From the NCBI RefSeq assembly GCF_041296385.1, contig NC_091014.1:63744578-63808577 (forward strand): a stretch of 64,000 nt of DNA, in the 5' to 3' direction. The DNA is from Aphelocoma coerulescens (lineage: Eukaryota; Chordata; Aves; Passeriformes; Corvidae). Position 1 is the stretch's first letter. Every line of letters begins with the position of its first letter. The notes below the pieces were generated by a model that was not told the DNA's origin, searched no databases, and was given only the letters and a program-made list of their open reading frames with translations. The position numbers were made by a program, and so were the translations under genes. Of the stretch, positions 1-10,893 are shown in pieces.

Positions 1-499
1 TATATCTTGGAGTACAGTCTCAAGACCAGCTGTGTGGTCTTGTAATGAATGGTGGAATCTCCTTTGAATTCACACTGAATAAATCACTTTTCAGTACATG
101 TTTTTCAATGTTTGTTCAATTTTAGTCGTAGCTTTAAAACATTGACCAGTATCAATCCCCTGATGGTTTTTGGGGCATAGCTTTTTCTTAGGGTTTATTC
201 TTTCCCCCAAAGAAGTGCTAAGCTTTAACATTCACCGTATCTCTAGCCTGGAATGGGGATGTACCTGCCTTGCATACCATGATGCAGTGACACCTGCTGA
301 GTTACAATTACCTTGATCCGCTGATATGGTCACTTAGGGTTGATTCCTGCCTGTGGTGGTGCTGATTATGCCAGAGGGAGGCTGGGCAGGGAAAGTGGAA
401 GAAGGAAAAGTGAAAGTACCTGCGTCATGGTGCTCAAGAAAGGAATCATGGCCTGTCTTTCAAGTAAATGGCAGGAGGCTCCTGCATCCTGGAGGCTTT
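1..499. other. Intergenic, nothing recognised
   Basis: Ordinary AT-leaning sequence. One 65-codon plus frame (353-550) has no recognisable family. Confidence 0.6.
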
Positions 500-614
500 G
501 TAATTAATGTTGGCAAAGAACTTTGCTTTGTTTCCTGGTCACATTGCTGACATCTCTTCTCACCTTGTTCTGCCATGTCTCTGTGACACCCTGTCCTTCC
601 TCTGTCCCCACTGG

Positions 615-929
615 ATTTAGGTCAAGAAAAGCAGGGGTATTGCAGCTGCTGAAGTTGAATCCCCACCATACCATGCCACCAGCAGTGAGGAAGGCCATGG
701 TGAGCTGAGTAATGACACACAGCAGTGTCCCACCAGGGCTGTGGAGCCAGTTCCTGCAGCAGTGAGGGGTGAGACACAGGGGCTCTGTGAGGGGTGGCTG
801 CTGGCACGGCCACCTCCTTGCCACCCTGCAGGCTGACACTGGTGGTGGCTGTTTTGAATTACCCTGCTGCTGCTTGACATTTCTCTGGGGGACTGAGAAG
901 CACCCCAGTGATGTGTGCTGCAGCTGGGA
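615..929. repeat. 315-bp repeat, copy 1
   Basis: Matches 17474-17788 in the same orientation at an offset of 16859 bases, with only about three or four differences seen by eye (for example at 712, 766 and 900). Flanking sequence from about 500 to 614 is alignable to the other copy but much more diverged. The core is moderately GC-rich and open for over 100 codons on the minus strand in both copies, with no recognised protein. Family unknown; it could be a young interspersed repeat or a converted duplicate. Confidence 0.85.
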
Positions 930-3900
930 TGGAAAGCTTGAATTATGGTCATAGTACTTGGAACTTGATGGATAATGGGATAACATTTGAGATGACTGAT
1001 AGCATGGAAACAAAAATGAATGGTTTATTTTAATACAGTCTTGATGTGTAAGTTGTAATTCAGCAGAGGGAGTCACAAGTGGTTCACTTGTGTATGCCAT
1101 AGCTGGGAGGAACCAAGAGGAAGGTGTGTAGGATCTCATCAGCTTTTCTATAGCCTGATATCTTCAGGAATAATTGGTGCCCTTTTCTTTCTGAAAATTG
1201 AGAAAGATGGCTGCAATAAATCCCTGAGCTGCACTAATTAATGCACTTCTATGTCTCACTGCTTTTGCAGAAGCCTAAAGGTTGTTCTTTTGCAAATTAG
1301 TGATGTAGTCTTGTCAGCCACAGGTGAGCAGAGAACTTTCCACACAGTCAAGAAGTAAAAATGAAAGTCACTTAAAGTGACTTTTTCCTGAATATATGGT
1401 ATATTTTTTATTTAAAAAACCCCCAACATATAGCAGCAAGTTATCTGCCACACACCTTTCTCCATTGAAAAACTGCAGTGATTTTGGAGAGCTGTTGCCT
1501 AGGATTTGTCAGTTGTCCTAGATCTGCATCCTGTGCCTTGCATAAACATGGATCTGAGCATTATTTGTACAAGCAATACCAGAAAGTCTGTTTTAAGATG
1601 ATAATTTTGTAACTAGGTGGGATTACATAGAGATATTTTGTTTTACAGACCTGCTGCCTGGGTCTGGCACTCAATGGGTGCTGTGCATGGGCAGCCTTCA
1701 CCTCACATTTGCCTTCCCCTGGCTGTTCCCAAGCTGCAGGCTTGCAAGGATGGGAAGGGACTGAATAGTGACTGTTCTCAGTTGTCACCCTGCCTTGGTC
1801 CTTGCAACATTCCATAGATTTCCTGCATGGCTTCATCAGCTTAAGGGGGCTTGCATGTGCAGCCTTTGGGCAGGACAGGGGCTGGGAGATGGAGGGTTTG
1901 AGAAGACTTTTGCTATTAGACAAAATGCTCTGTGGAATGATGCCCTTGTATCAATCATCTTCCCCCTTTCTTCTCCTCCATGATAGAAGAAACCACCCAT
2001 CATATGGGAGAAAGTTGTTTCCAGCAAGGTGGGCTTCAGAGTATGATTGCCAAATTCATCAGAGCCAGGAGAAGGTAAGGAAGAGCCTGCTGAGAAGCAG
2101 GCCAGGCACTGGAAAAGGGGGGGGTGTTGCTGTGAAAAAGAGGAGGCCAGGCAGAGAACAGAGGACAGGTGCAAACATGCACAGTTTGGAAGAAAATTTG
2201 GTTTTCCAGTAAGTCTAAACTATTTCTGACTGCAGGGAGAGTTTCTCACAGCCTCCAGCTGCCTCCAGAATTAGGTGCTATTAGGGTGTTATACTGAGAA
2301 GATCAGGCAGGGTCTGATGCAAGTGGCTGTAACTGTGCAATGGTGTGGGACTGCTGTGGGTTCTGCAGGTGCTGGAGTACCAGATCTGCCATGGAAGTTC
2401 TCCTTGAGGAGCCCATGCTCTTTCAGGGTCACTGAAACTCTCCCTTTGTGCCACTGCTCAAAGGAGCAGCCCTGCATCCAGTGGGGTGCTGCTGCTGTTT
2501 CCACCTTGCCATGGCTGGATGGGGGGGACCAGAGGCAGGGCATTCACCTGCTTGAAAACTGACCTAGCCAAAACCCCCACAAAACCCAAACCCAAAATAT
2601 GGTGTTCAGCATGAGCAGTTTCCAGTGCTGCTTGTGTCGACACCAACAAAGAGCTGAGCAGGCTGCAGCATGATTTTTAACTGGCATAAGATGATCCTGA
2701 ACCTCTAGCCCAAGCAGATCTGGGAATCTAAAGCCAAAAGACTTGGGAATGTTTCAACCAGTGAGGTACTGGGAGAAGAAGCTGCTAGTAAAAGTGAAAA
2801 ACAACTTAATCTGGACTTTTGTTTAGTATCATGAATTTGCTAAAGCTTCTTCCCAACCTGAACCTCTGGCTGCCTCTGGAGTAGCTGGGTGCCTTCAAAG
2901 TACTGAGCAGAAAGCATTTCTCAGCACCCTTTTAGATGAGAAATGCTTGCAAACCATCAGCAATATGTCCAATAGTTGGCAGGCACCAAGCGTGGATCTA
3001 TTGGCTCTTCATTCACTTTTTTTTTCTGTTGAGAAAGGGTTAAATTGTTTCTGACTCATGCATGTGACTGACAGTTCAGAGTCACCAAGATGGTGCTGGA
3101 AAAGGTCTGGCCTGAGGAACACTGTGAGTAGCCAAACTGATTTCTGAGGGCTTTGCTGCTTCATGTTTTAGCCAGACTGACATGGGATGGGCAGGTGCTG
3201 GAGTGGGCTTGTTCTGCAACAGCAGACTCTCTTTGTCATCTCCTGGACAGGCTGCTGTGGGCATCAGCAGCTTCTCCAGTAATTTCTTTAGCAATTGCTT
3301 TTGAGGAACTAGCAACAATTGAGAAGGATCAGTTGATGCATTTTGTACTTACATAAAGAATTTATTTTTTCTACCTGTTCAAAGGTACTGTCTTTGTCTC
3401 TGCCTGCAAGGATGTTAGCTCAAGTGATCTTTTCATCATCATGTATTTCTAATTGATTTTATTGTGGTTCTCTTAGGGCTTCACAGCATCCCTAGCTTTA
3501 ACACAGTTGGTTACATATTCATGCAACTGGTCTAGGCTTTCTATTAAATAACACCTCAGCAAGTTTTCAGGCTTTCTTTTCATTTAGGGGTGCTGAGTAT
3601 GACTTCTCAGCATTTTTAAGAAACCTTTTTAACAATTTTGACAGAATTTATTACAGGATGATTAAACAGCAGAAACCTAATGCTTGATTGAACATGCTGA
3701 ATGACATACTATTTTCCAAAATGTTCAAACTGTTAAAAATCAACCTGAGCCCCATAACCTGGCATGACCACTGTATGGGTGACAGGTGAAGAAAACACAG
3801 ATATTGTTCTTGGCATGACATGCTCAACAATTGCATTATTTAACAAGGCTGTTTCTAGATTGAGGGAATAATGATCCCAGATCACTGTGGTAATGATGGA

Positions 3901-6416
3901 GGCTGAGGGTTTGGGGAAGGGTAGGGGTGTTTAGTTAGGGGCCTGCAGGAGACAGGTCTCAGGCAATAAATTTTTCTATTTGCTCCTGTTCTTTTTCAGT
4001 GCCTTTTGTCTGGCATGTTGAGTCCTAGGCATTATTTCCCAGAGCAACTCAAACCATCTTTACAAGGTTGCTTTTACATCTAGCTTACAAATAGGAGCAA
4101 TAGGGAAGGCTGACCTGGTTCTTATCCATCTGTTCTTAATAAGTTTAGATTTTCCTTCCAGATGGTTTACAGCGATGTCAGAGGGCCCATTAATTGGTGT
4201 GCCCGTGTTCAGCTTAGAAATGCTTGGGAAATGTCTACACATGATATCCCCACCATTGTGGGGAGCTTTGTCTTTACCCACTCCCAAGGAGAAGTTTTAT
4301 TTCAATGTGTGTTCTGTAAATAATTTTTCTTGGTCTGTATCTTCAGCTTTGGTCTCCTTAACTGTATGTTTTTTTCAATATCATTTTCCACTGACTAAGT
4401 CCAAAGGAGGTGTTAGAAGTCACATTGGTCTCTGCTTAAACAATTTGTGCACCTTTTCATTCTTCCTTCTTGCAGGCTCTTTTTGAGTGCATTTTGCAGA
4501 TAGACCTTTGCAACTTCCAGTTTGTTTTTCTGTTAAAAATTCCTGTAGGTTTATGGGTTTTTTTTACTATGTTCTGTAGCATCCATGTCAAGCTGTGATC
4601 CATTCTGTTGTCCTGAAGGCCAGCTGACCTTTGTTTTGTCTCTCAGCTCAAACAAGTTCTTCTAAGAGTCTTTTTTCATATCCTTTTTCCTCTTTGATCG
4701 TTATACAAACTGATCTCATTTTAGCAATGACAAAACCTGTGCCTTCACATAACTTATTTGACTGAAGGTCCTCACATCTATCCTAATGTCTTTAAAAACC
4801 CCATTTTTGTGTTTGTTTGTTTGTTTTGTGGGGTTTTTTGATTGGTTGATTGGTTTGGTTGGGTTTTTTTCACTGAACAAGTCAAATTCCTTACTAACAG
4901 AATGTTCTCTGTACATTTCCTTAGTCAGAAATGTGATGAGTTTCATTGCATGAAGCTGTGGGCTACTAACTAAACCTAAACTTTGTGACAATGCTATCAA
5001 TATAGTTTTCCTATCAGGATCTCCTCCACCTGCTGCTATATCTGCACAGTCTGAGTAACTCCATGATGTGTCCTGCTCATTGGTTTTTCTTTTCCTTCCC
5101 AGATCGACCTTTGGATTGGTTTTCTTTTTTTCCCCTCAAGTTTGAGTTCTACTTTTTCCTGTTAACATGTGGCATCTAGGCAGTTTCCTGAGCTGAAACA
5201 TAATTAATGAGACTCATAAGTAATTCTAAAGCTTCATTTCATAACTGGGAAGAAAACTTGCAGGACTCTTCTCTATTTAAATGCCATCAACCGACATAAA
5301 AATTAACATAATCCTCTAATGACTATGAACTCAAGATGATTGTGAAAGTTGTTGTTCACAAGGAGAAGCAACTCCTTGCAGTGGCACGAGGGACATGGAC
5401 TGGGTAGCCAGGTGATCTATTCCTGCACCTGTGGAGGTTTTGTTGGGGAACTCAGGCAAACTCAGAAGTATTGACTTCTACAGGTGAAACATGGTTAACA
5501 ACCAAATAATACTATTGTTATCTAACCAGGCTCAGGTGTCTGCTCAGTGCATATTCTGTGGGCTGGCACACTCAGAGGGCAGAAAATGGCATGCCTGGGT
5601 TTGAGCACAGGTAAAAAGAAAATCCAAACCTTTTAGGACTTGTTTTCTTCCCTGAGGATTTGGAAGCTGGACAATTTTCTGGGCTGTGAAATGATGACAA
5701 TAGTCCAGGAATTCCTGCAGAGTTTGGGTTTCCCTCTCAAGGCTGCTGTTAAGCAAACTGCCAGAAGCTGATAATCTTTTTCTTCTCCCTCCCTGTCCGT
5801 GTTCTCTCTGCATGTCTTGTGCCTTGCTTCAGTGTTTCCCTACATGCATTTTGATGTATTCAGCGGTATCTCATAATTTTACTTATATCACTCATGAGAG
5901 GACTATCAGAGGCTGATGTCTGAATGTTGTTTATTTTCTTAACCAAACCAGAGCCTTTCAAAACAGCTTTAATGGGATTTTTTTAAATATATGTTGTGTG
6001 TGCATCTGTGAGGAGAGTGCTCTTTTCTACTGGGATTCCTAACAACTTACAGCAGAAGACAGTGCCAGAAAGCTCTCCTACATGCTGACAATTTGACCAT
6101 TTTGAGACCTTTTTCAGAGCTGTGGTCATGTTCTCTTTTCTGGCGTGGAAGAGCTGAGGAGAAGGCAGCAAGCACCACAGACTGCAGAGATGGGTGGGAC
6201 TCTGGGGATGCACCAGTCCTCAACCGCGTGTGCTGTGGTGAGGAGGGAGCAGGGTCCAGGAAACAGCTTCTGATGGGAGGTGGGGTTCAGCTGGAATGCA
6301 CTGGGAAACTCCAAGTTGTAGGCAATTACCTGTGGTTAGCAAGTAAAATGCTGTTCTGCAAGTCCTTTAAGCCACTTTTAAAAATGATTGATAATTCCTC
6401 TCTTTTTTTCTTCTAG
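930..6416. other. Non-coding stretch upstream of the PARP12-like blocks
   Basis: No convincing gene. It holds a TTTG-rich tract at about 4809-4870 and scattered short frames. A block at 2025-2074 between TTTCCAG and AAG/GTAAGG reads RWASEYDCQIHQSQEK with a phase 0 exit that would fit the WWE copy A exon, but the similarity to a WWE first half is too weak to call. If the PARP12-like gene were complete, its zinc-finger and WWE1 exons should be here or further left; none was seen. Confidence 0.5.
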
Positions 6417-6537
6417 TCTCCAAATAACTGTGCTCCTGCTTTAACCTCTACACAGTCAGAGAAGACAATTCAGGTTGACCAGACTGGCACTCTCCAGCTT
6501 CAAGCAGGTTATTGGCAGTATGAGATCAACTTCAAAG
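6417..6537 (+). CDS. PARP12/ZC3HAV1-like exon: WWE domain C-terminal half, copy A
   Basis: A strong acceptor (pyrimidine run, TTCTAG) and AAAG/GTGAAA donor enclose 121 bases, phase 0 in and phase 1 out, open throughout. The last residues TGTLQLQAGYWQYEINFK align with the end of the second WWE domain of human PARP12 (ATLKFQAGKHNYELDFK, from memory) and of ZC3HAV1. WWE2 of this family binds poly(ADP-ribose). The preceding stretch SPNNCAPALTSTQSEKT is less conserved. Exon status and family are inferred from motif and splice sites. The upstream half of the domain was not found with confidence. Confidence 0.6.
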
Positions 6538-7049
6538 GTGAAATATCTGTTTGCTTGATGTCCAGTGCAGGTGGGATGTGAGTGGTGCTGCAACACAGCG
6601 TGTCTTGTAGGGGCAAGGCTTGCAGGCCGGGACACAAGAGGAGTGAGAAGCTCTTTATTGATTTTAAGCAGTCAATGCTACAGCAGCATGGAGGAGAGTG
6701 TGGGAAGAAGGGGATTCTCCACTGAGCAGGCACAAGGACAAGTGCAGATGTTGGTGCAAGGAAGCATAACAGCCCAAGCAGAGGGAGATGAAAGGAAAAT
6801 GAGAGCTGAGGGTGGTTTTGGGAAGCCCCTGAACATGGCTGCAGGACTGACTGTGCCAGGTCTCTTGATCTTTTGGTCTGGACATCTCCAAGAAGCGAAG
6901 TGCTCCTTGAAACAGGGCAAAACGATCTGTTCTTCAGCTGTCAGACAGGTCTTCACGTGTGCGTTCAGAGTCATTGCGAGTGACACTGAAAGTGGAGATG
7001 GCACAGGATAAAAGGGCAATACAGACTAAGCATACCCCCAAAAGAAGGT

Positions 7050-7410
7050 GACCCGAACTTCCCTGCGTTGCCGCCGGTGCCGGGGTCCATGGAGCGCCGT
7101 CAGGACGCTTCCCGGAGCCGCCAGCCCCCTCCAGAGCCCAGTTCCTGTCCCTAGGTGGCGGTGCCCGCCCGACCCAGGAGCCCCCGCCCGGAGGAGCCAG
7201 CCCAGCGCCGGAGCCCCGGGGCGGGGGCGGCTGAGGGCGAGCGGGGCGGCACCGCACTCGCCCAGCGCTGACTGACAGCAGGGCAGGATTTGCAGGGTCC
7301 CGTCCTTCATGGGCGTCTGCAGCGCAGCCAGGTCAGTGCCCCCTCCCCAGAAAGTCACGGTTTCATCGCGGCTCTTGAGCACGAGGTACGGGTTAGTGCG
7401 GAGTGGGACC
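7050..7410. promoter_or_regulatory. CpG island, possible promoter
   Basis: A sharp rise in G+C and CpG density relative to the flanks, with runs such as CCCGCCCG and GGGGCGGGGG that look like Sp1-type GC boxes. It lies between the two WWE-like exons. It could be a promoter or alternative first exon on either strand. On the minus strand it opens a 107-codon frame (7257-6934) rich in Pro, Gly and Arg followed by a hydrophobic run. On the plus strand a 207-codon frame starts at 7290. Neither is recognised. Confidence 0.5.
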
Positions 7411-8629
7411 CACATCAGGCAGAGCTGGATGAGGATGTGAGAGGCAGGGAGTGCTGCAGAGTGCACCGGAGGGCTGCAGGGTTACTGCAAATGCTTTTGG
7501 CACTGCCAGAACCTCATCTGCCTCAATCATTGCCCGTCTTCATCGTCCTGCACTATCTGCCCATCACTGATGCCCGCTCCGTGGGCAGGAGGGAAAGCTG
7601 CCCGATGGTGCTGGATGGGCACAACCACTGGGTTGAATATGGAAAGCAAGTGAACACTTCCCTCTCATGCCCGGCGCCCAACACCAGTCTCTCCCTTCCT
7701 GCTCTTCTTACCCCAAAGTGTAGGAAAGACTGTATCATACCAGGACAAGAGCTGTACCAGAGCCCGCCCCTATCACTGGATGACAAAGGTCCCCAAACAA
7801 AATTAGAAACTCAAGGCAGGCTTGTAGCAATACTTTTCCAAACTGCTCTGCCTGCCTTCAGCAAATTTTGGCTTGGAAATCTCCTGCACCAGAGTTGGTA
7901 TCTATATATGTAATAACCCTGGATGTGTTTTTCTTTCAGTAATTATTCCATCATTTCTTAAATCTGTAGAAAATTTTAGCTTCCACAGCATCTTGTAGCA
8001 AATATTCCCAGAGCTGAACGGGATATTGCTTGAGGGAGGCTCTCCTTTGTCTTGCTTTCAACTTAGCACTTGCTAGCTTTGTTTAATAAAAGGGATGCAG
8101 ATATTCTCCCAGTGCTTTCTTCATCACCTCACACATTTTTGCATTTTTTTCTGATTTTCCTCAATGCTCCCAGGAAACTCAGCTCTGAAAACAGGCTGCC
8201 TTTACAGATGGCTTGGGAATTTGTTGAAAACTCATTTTAATGTGAAAGTTCTGGTATGTGAGAAGAGCTCACTTCCTGCATACTTCTGCTGAAAAAAAAA
8301 TCCCAGAAAATCACCTGCTTTTCCCATCAAAACCATCAAATCCGGAGCCATCCCCATCTCTAAGCTCACTTGGAAATAACTCCAGAGCCCGGATTTGCAC
8401 CTTCTTCTTCTGGGAAGCCTCTACTCTACCTCTGAGTCAGAGGAGGCTGAAGGGCATCAGGGAGCAAGGAGGGTGGCACTGCACAAGGGTGGTGAAGGGA
8501 GGTGACATGCACGTGTAATCAGATGGCACTGCAGTCACCAGCAGTCCTTAGTGGGGGACACAGAGAGAAGAGATGGGCATAAGAGAGACCCTCCAACCTG
8601 CTGTGCTCCAGGGACTGGCAAAGGGTGTG

Positions 8630-8895
8630 AAGTGACAGGAAAAGGGGTGGCGGCTTTAAACTGAAAGAGGGTAAACTTAAGTTAGATATTAGGAAGAGAT
8701 TCTTTACTGTGAGGGTGGGGAGGCACTGGAATAGGATGCCCAGGGAAACTGTGGATGCTCCATCCCTGGAAGTGTTCAAGGCCAGATTGAACAGAGCTTT
8801 CAGCAGTCTGTGGAAGGTGTTCCTGTCCATGGCAGGAGGGTTAGAACTAGATGATCTTTAAGGTCCCTTCCAACCCAAACTATTCTGTGATTCTA
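8630..8895 (+). mobile_element. CR1 LINE 3' end
   Basis: Contains the hallmarks of the avian CR1 3' region: the GGCTTTAAACTGAAAGAGGG, TTAGGAAGAGATTCTTTACT, CCATCCCTGGAAGTGTTCAA and CCCTTCCAACCCAAACTATT blocks, ending near ATTCTGTGATTCTA. The copy is 5'-truncated, as usual, and sense on the plus strand. Similarity upstream to about 8520 is less clear. Open frames through it are repeat-derived. Confidence 0.9.
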
Positions 8896-9071
8896 CAATT
8901 CCAGGAAACACATCAGAGAGACCCTGACACAGCTCAGACATGAGTCTATGATCTGACAGGTTTAGATCACTGGCCTTTCCCCATAACTTGTAATGATGCT
9001 GAATCCAACCTGTCTGTGACACACTGTGGCCCAAAGCCAATTGCTAACAAATATCTCTCTGCTTTGTCCAG

Positions 9072-9182
9072 AACAAGGTGCTGCCCCTATAACTTCTGCA
9101 GATGTGGTGCCATGCTTTCAGATGCACCTGTGCGCTTTTGAATTTCAAGTTGGTTCACAGAAATACGTGATAGACTTCAAAG
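9072..9182 (+). CDS. PARP12/ZC3HAV1-like exon: WWE domain C-terminal half, copy B
   Basis: A TTTGTCCAG acceptor and AAAG/GTAAAA donor enclose 111 bases. Read in frame from copy A it gives QGAAPITSADVVPCFQ and then FEFQVGSQKYVIDFK. The pattern helix, FxFQxG, YxxDFK matches the WWE2 end of PARP12 and ZC3HAV1, and the residues before it resemble the PARP12 stretch GTVHPVTTVSSSDV. It leaves in phase 1, like copy A, and joins copy A in frame through a shared Glu codon. It may be a tandem-duplicated exon or the true WWE2 exon, with A as the extra. Confidence 0.6.
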
Positions 9183-10783
9183 GTAAAAAATCTGTGTACT
9201 TACCTCTTGACATACTTATGGGACAACTGTCATGCAGCTTCTTTTCCAAAATGCCATTGAAAATCCTTTTCTGCTTGAATGTGAAAGCAGTGAGGAAACA
9301 TTTCATGGAGTACAGGCAACCTCTATTAACACTGGAAGAAGAGAACGGGAAGGAAGTGAAACATAAAATAAAGAGAATGGAAACAGTTTTTGTGAACTAA
9401 TCAAAACTGGTGGTTCTGGTCTGAGTAGAGACTTTTTAAAGTAGTGTCTCTGTCCCCTTGATATTATGATATGCTGAGCTAAGATTGTAAATATGGGAAC
9501 CTTCCTTATATATTTGCAATTAGGAAATAAAGGGCTGAAATAAGGACACAAGTATATTGAAGAGCATGATACTGGATAATTCATGATCGATGTGGTGTCC
9601 CTCTTGTGCACACACATTGTGGCTGGTTGTTGCGTGCATTGTAATTTGACTTCCTGTATGAATTCAGTGAGCATGACATGCTGGTGACTCTGCTTTTCCT
9701 TGGGTGTGACTATTCCAAGCAGAAACCCTCTCCCCCCACCCCCCACCCCAAACTGTTGTGACCATTGCCTTCGGGGATGAGGAACAGGGAAGGAAAAAGG
9801 TCAGGGGCATAGTAGCTTAAGCCAATTATGAACTGTATTTGAGTTTCTCTGGTACATATGCATCCTGGGCAGAGCTTAAAAAGAAATTGTGTGCAGTGAT
9901 GGTCGCTCATGATATCTTTTATTTGAAGGAGACTGTAAGCTGTGGAAGGCAGCCTCGATTAAAACGTTAAAAAGTGTGTACGTCATTCATGTCTAGAGGA
10001 GGTGGTGTGCATTGCCCTATAGTACTTTCCAAAGCTAATCCAAGGGAGCAAGAGGTAGGTAGGATGTCTCCTCGGGTCTGGGGCTGGAAGAAGTGCATGG
10101 CTTCTTTGGTGGCCTTGTTCAGCAGCTGGAAAAAGAAGTTTATTCAGGGCAAGTGAGCTGTAAGCAGACCAGGGAATCAGTGCTCAGACAGTGGCCAAGC
10201 ACTGCCTCGGCAGTTCCTTCTGGCTTGTATCTTCTCATAGCTCCACTCCATTACTGTGCTTTTGTAAGTGAGTGTGTGCTCTTCTCCTTTCATCTTCCCT
10301 GGTGACAAAGCTGAGCCTGAGTCATCCAGCATAATCCAGGCACGTCACTGCATGGGAGCTGGTGGATCTGGCATTCACCAGAGAGGCTGCCAGGCTCCTG
10401 AGGCCTCTGCAGGCTCTGGGCTTCCCCAGCCTCTGAAGCATCATCTGATGCTGCTGTCTGGTGGGCAGCACCAGCTGCCAGGTTGTGAGGAGAGGCAGGA
10501 ATTTTCCTGAGCAACTCTGGCAAGCAGCAGCACAATGAGAGCACCTGGGATGGGGATTGAAATACGAGGTGCTATGTCACATCAGTGGAAAACAGAAAAG
10601 ATGTAGTGTGAGTAAGGCAGAGTCTAGAGGCCTGGAAAAGGACTCTGCAGTTCAGAGAGGCCTGGTTTTGTAATAGGCATCACACCACTATAAATGGATC
10701 AAAATATTTGCTCTGTATCACCACTTGGAGTGAGGCAAAGTTAAAAAGATGTCCATAAGCCTCCCCATATCTTTCACAGGCAG
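9183..10783. other. Putative intron between WWE copy B and linker exon
   Basis: The frame of copy B stays open past its donor to about 9400, but the extension has no WWE or PARP similarity. A short C run sits at about 9733-9748. Nothing else recognised. Confidence 0.5.
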
Positions 10784-10893
10784 CACTTCAGGTGACTGAG
10801 AGTGTTTTCCCTATGCTTATCATCACAAGATCAGAGAGGAGACGGTCTCTTCTTTCAACACCACAAGAAGAGCTTGTGCTGGTTAGAAGTCAG
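10784..10893 (+). CDS. PARP12/ZC3HAV1-like exon: end of WWE and linker
   Basis: The acceptor CACAGGCAG gives a phase 1 entry that fits both WWE exons upstream. The frame reads ALQVTESVFPMLIITRSE and then RRRSLLSTPQEELVLVRSQ. The basic run and the following S-x-P-Q-E/D correspond to the RRPKYVSPQDV stretch just after WWE2 in human PARP12. The proposed donor is AGTCAG/GTCAGC, phase 0 out. The frame stays open past it to about 10991, and later GT sites (for example CTTG/GTGTCT) would give the phase 1 exit needed for the next block. The 3' boundary is therefore uncertain. Confidence 0.5.

Noticed and set aside
2025..2074. Block between TTTCCAG and AAG/GTAAGG reading RWASEYDCQIHQSQEK, considered as the exon before WWE copy A.
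   Set aside because: The phase fits, but only a few residues recall the WWE first half and the key aromatic pairs are missing.
8519..8830. 103-codon minus frame.
   Set aside because: It is the antisense of a CR1 LINE 3' end.
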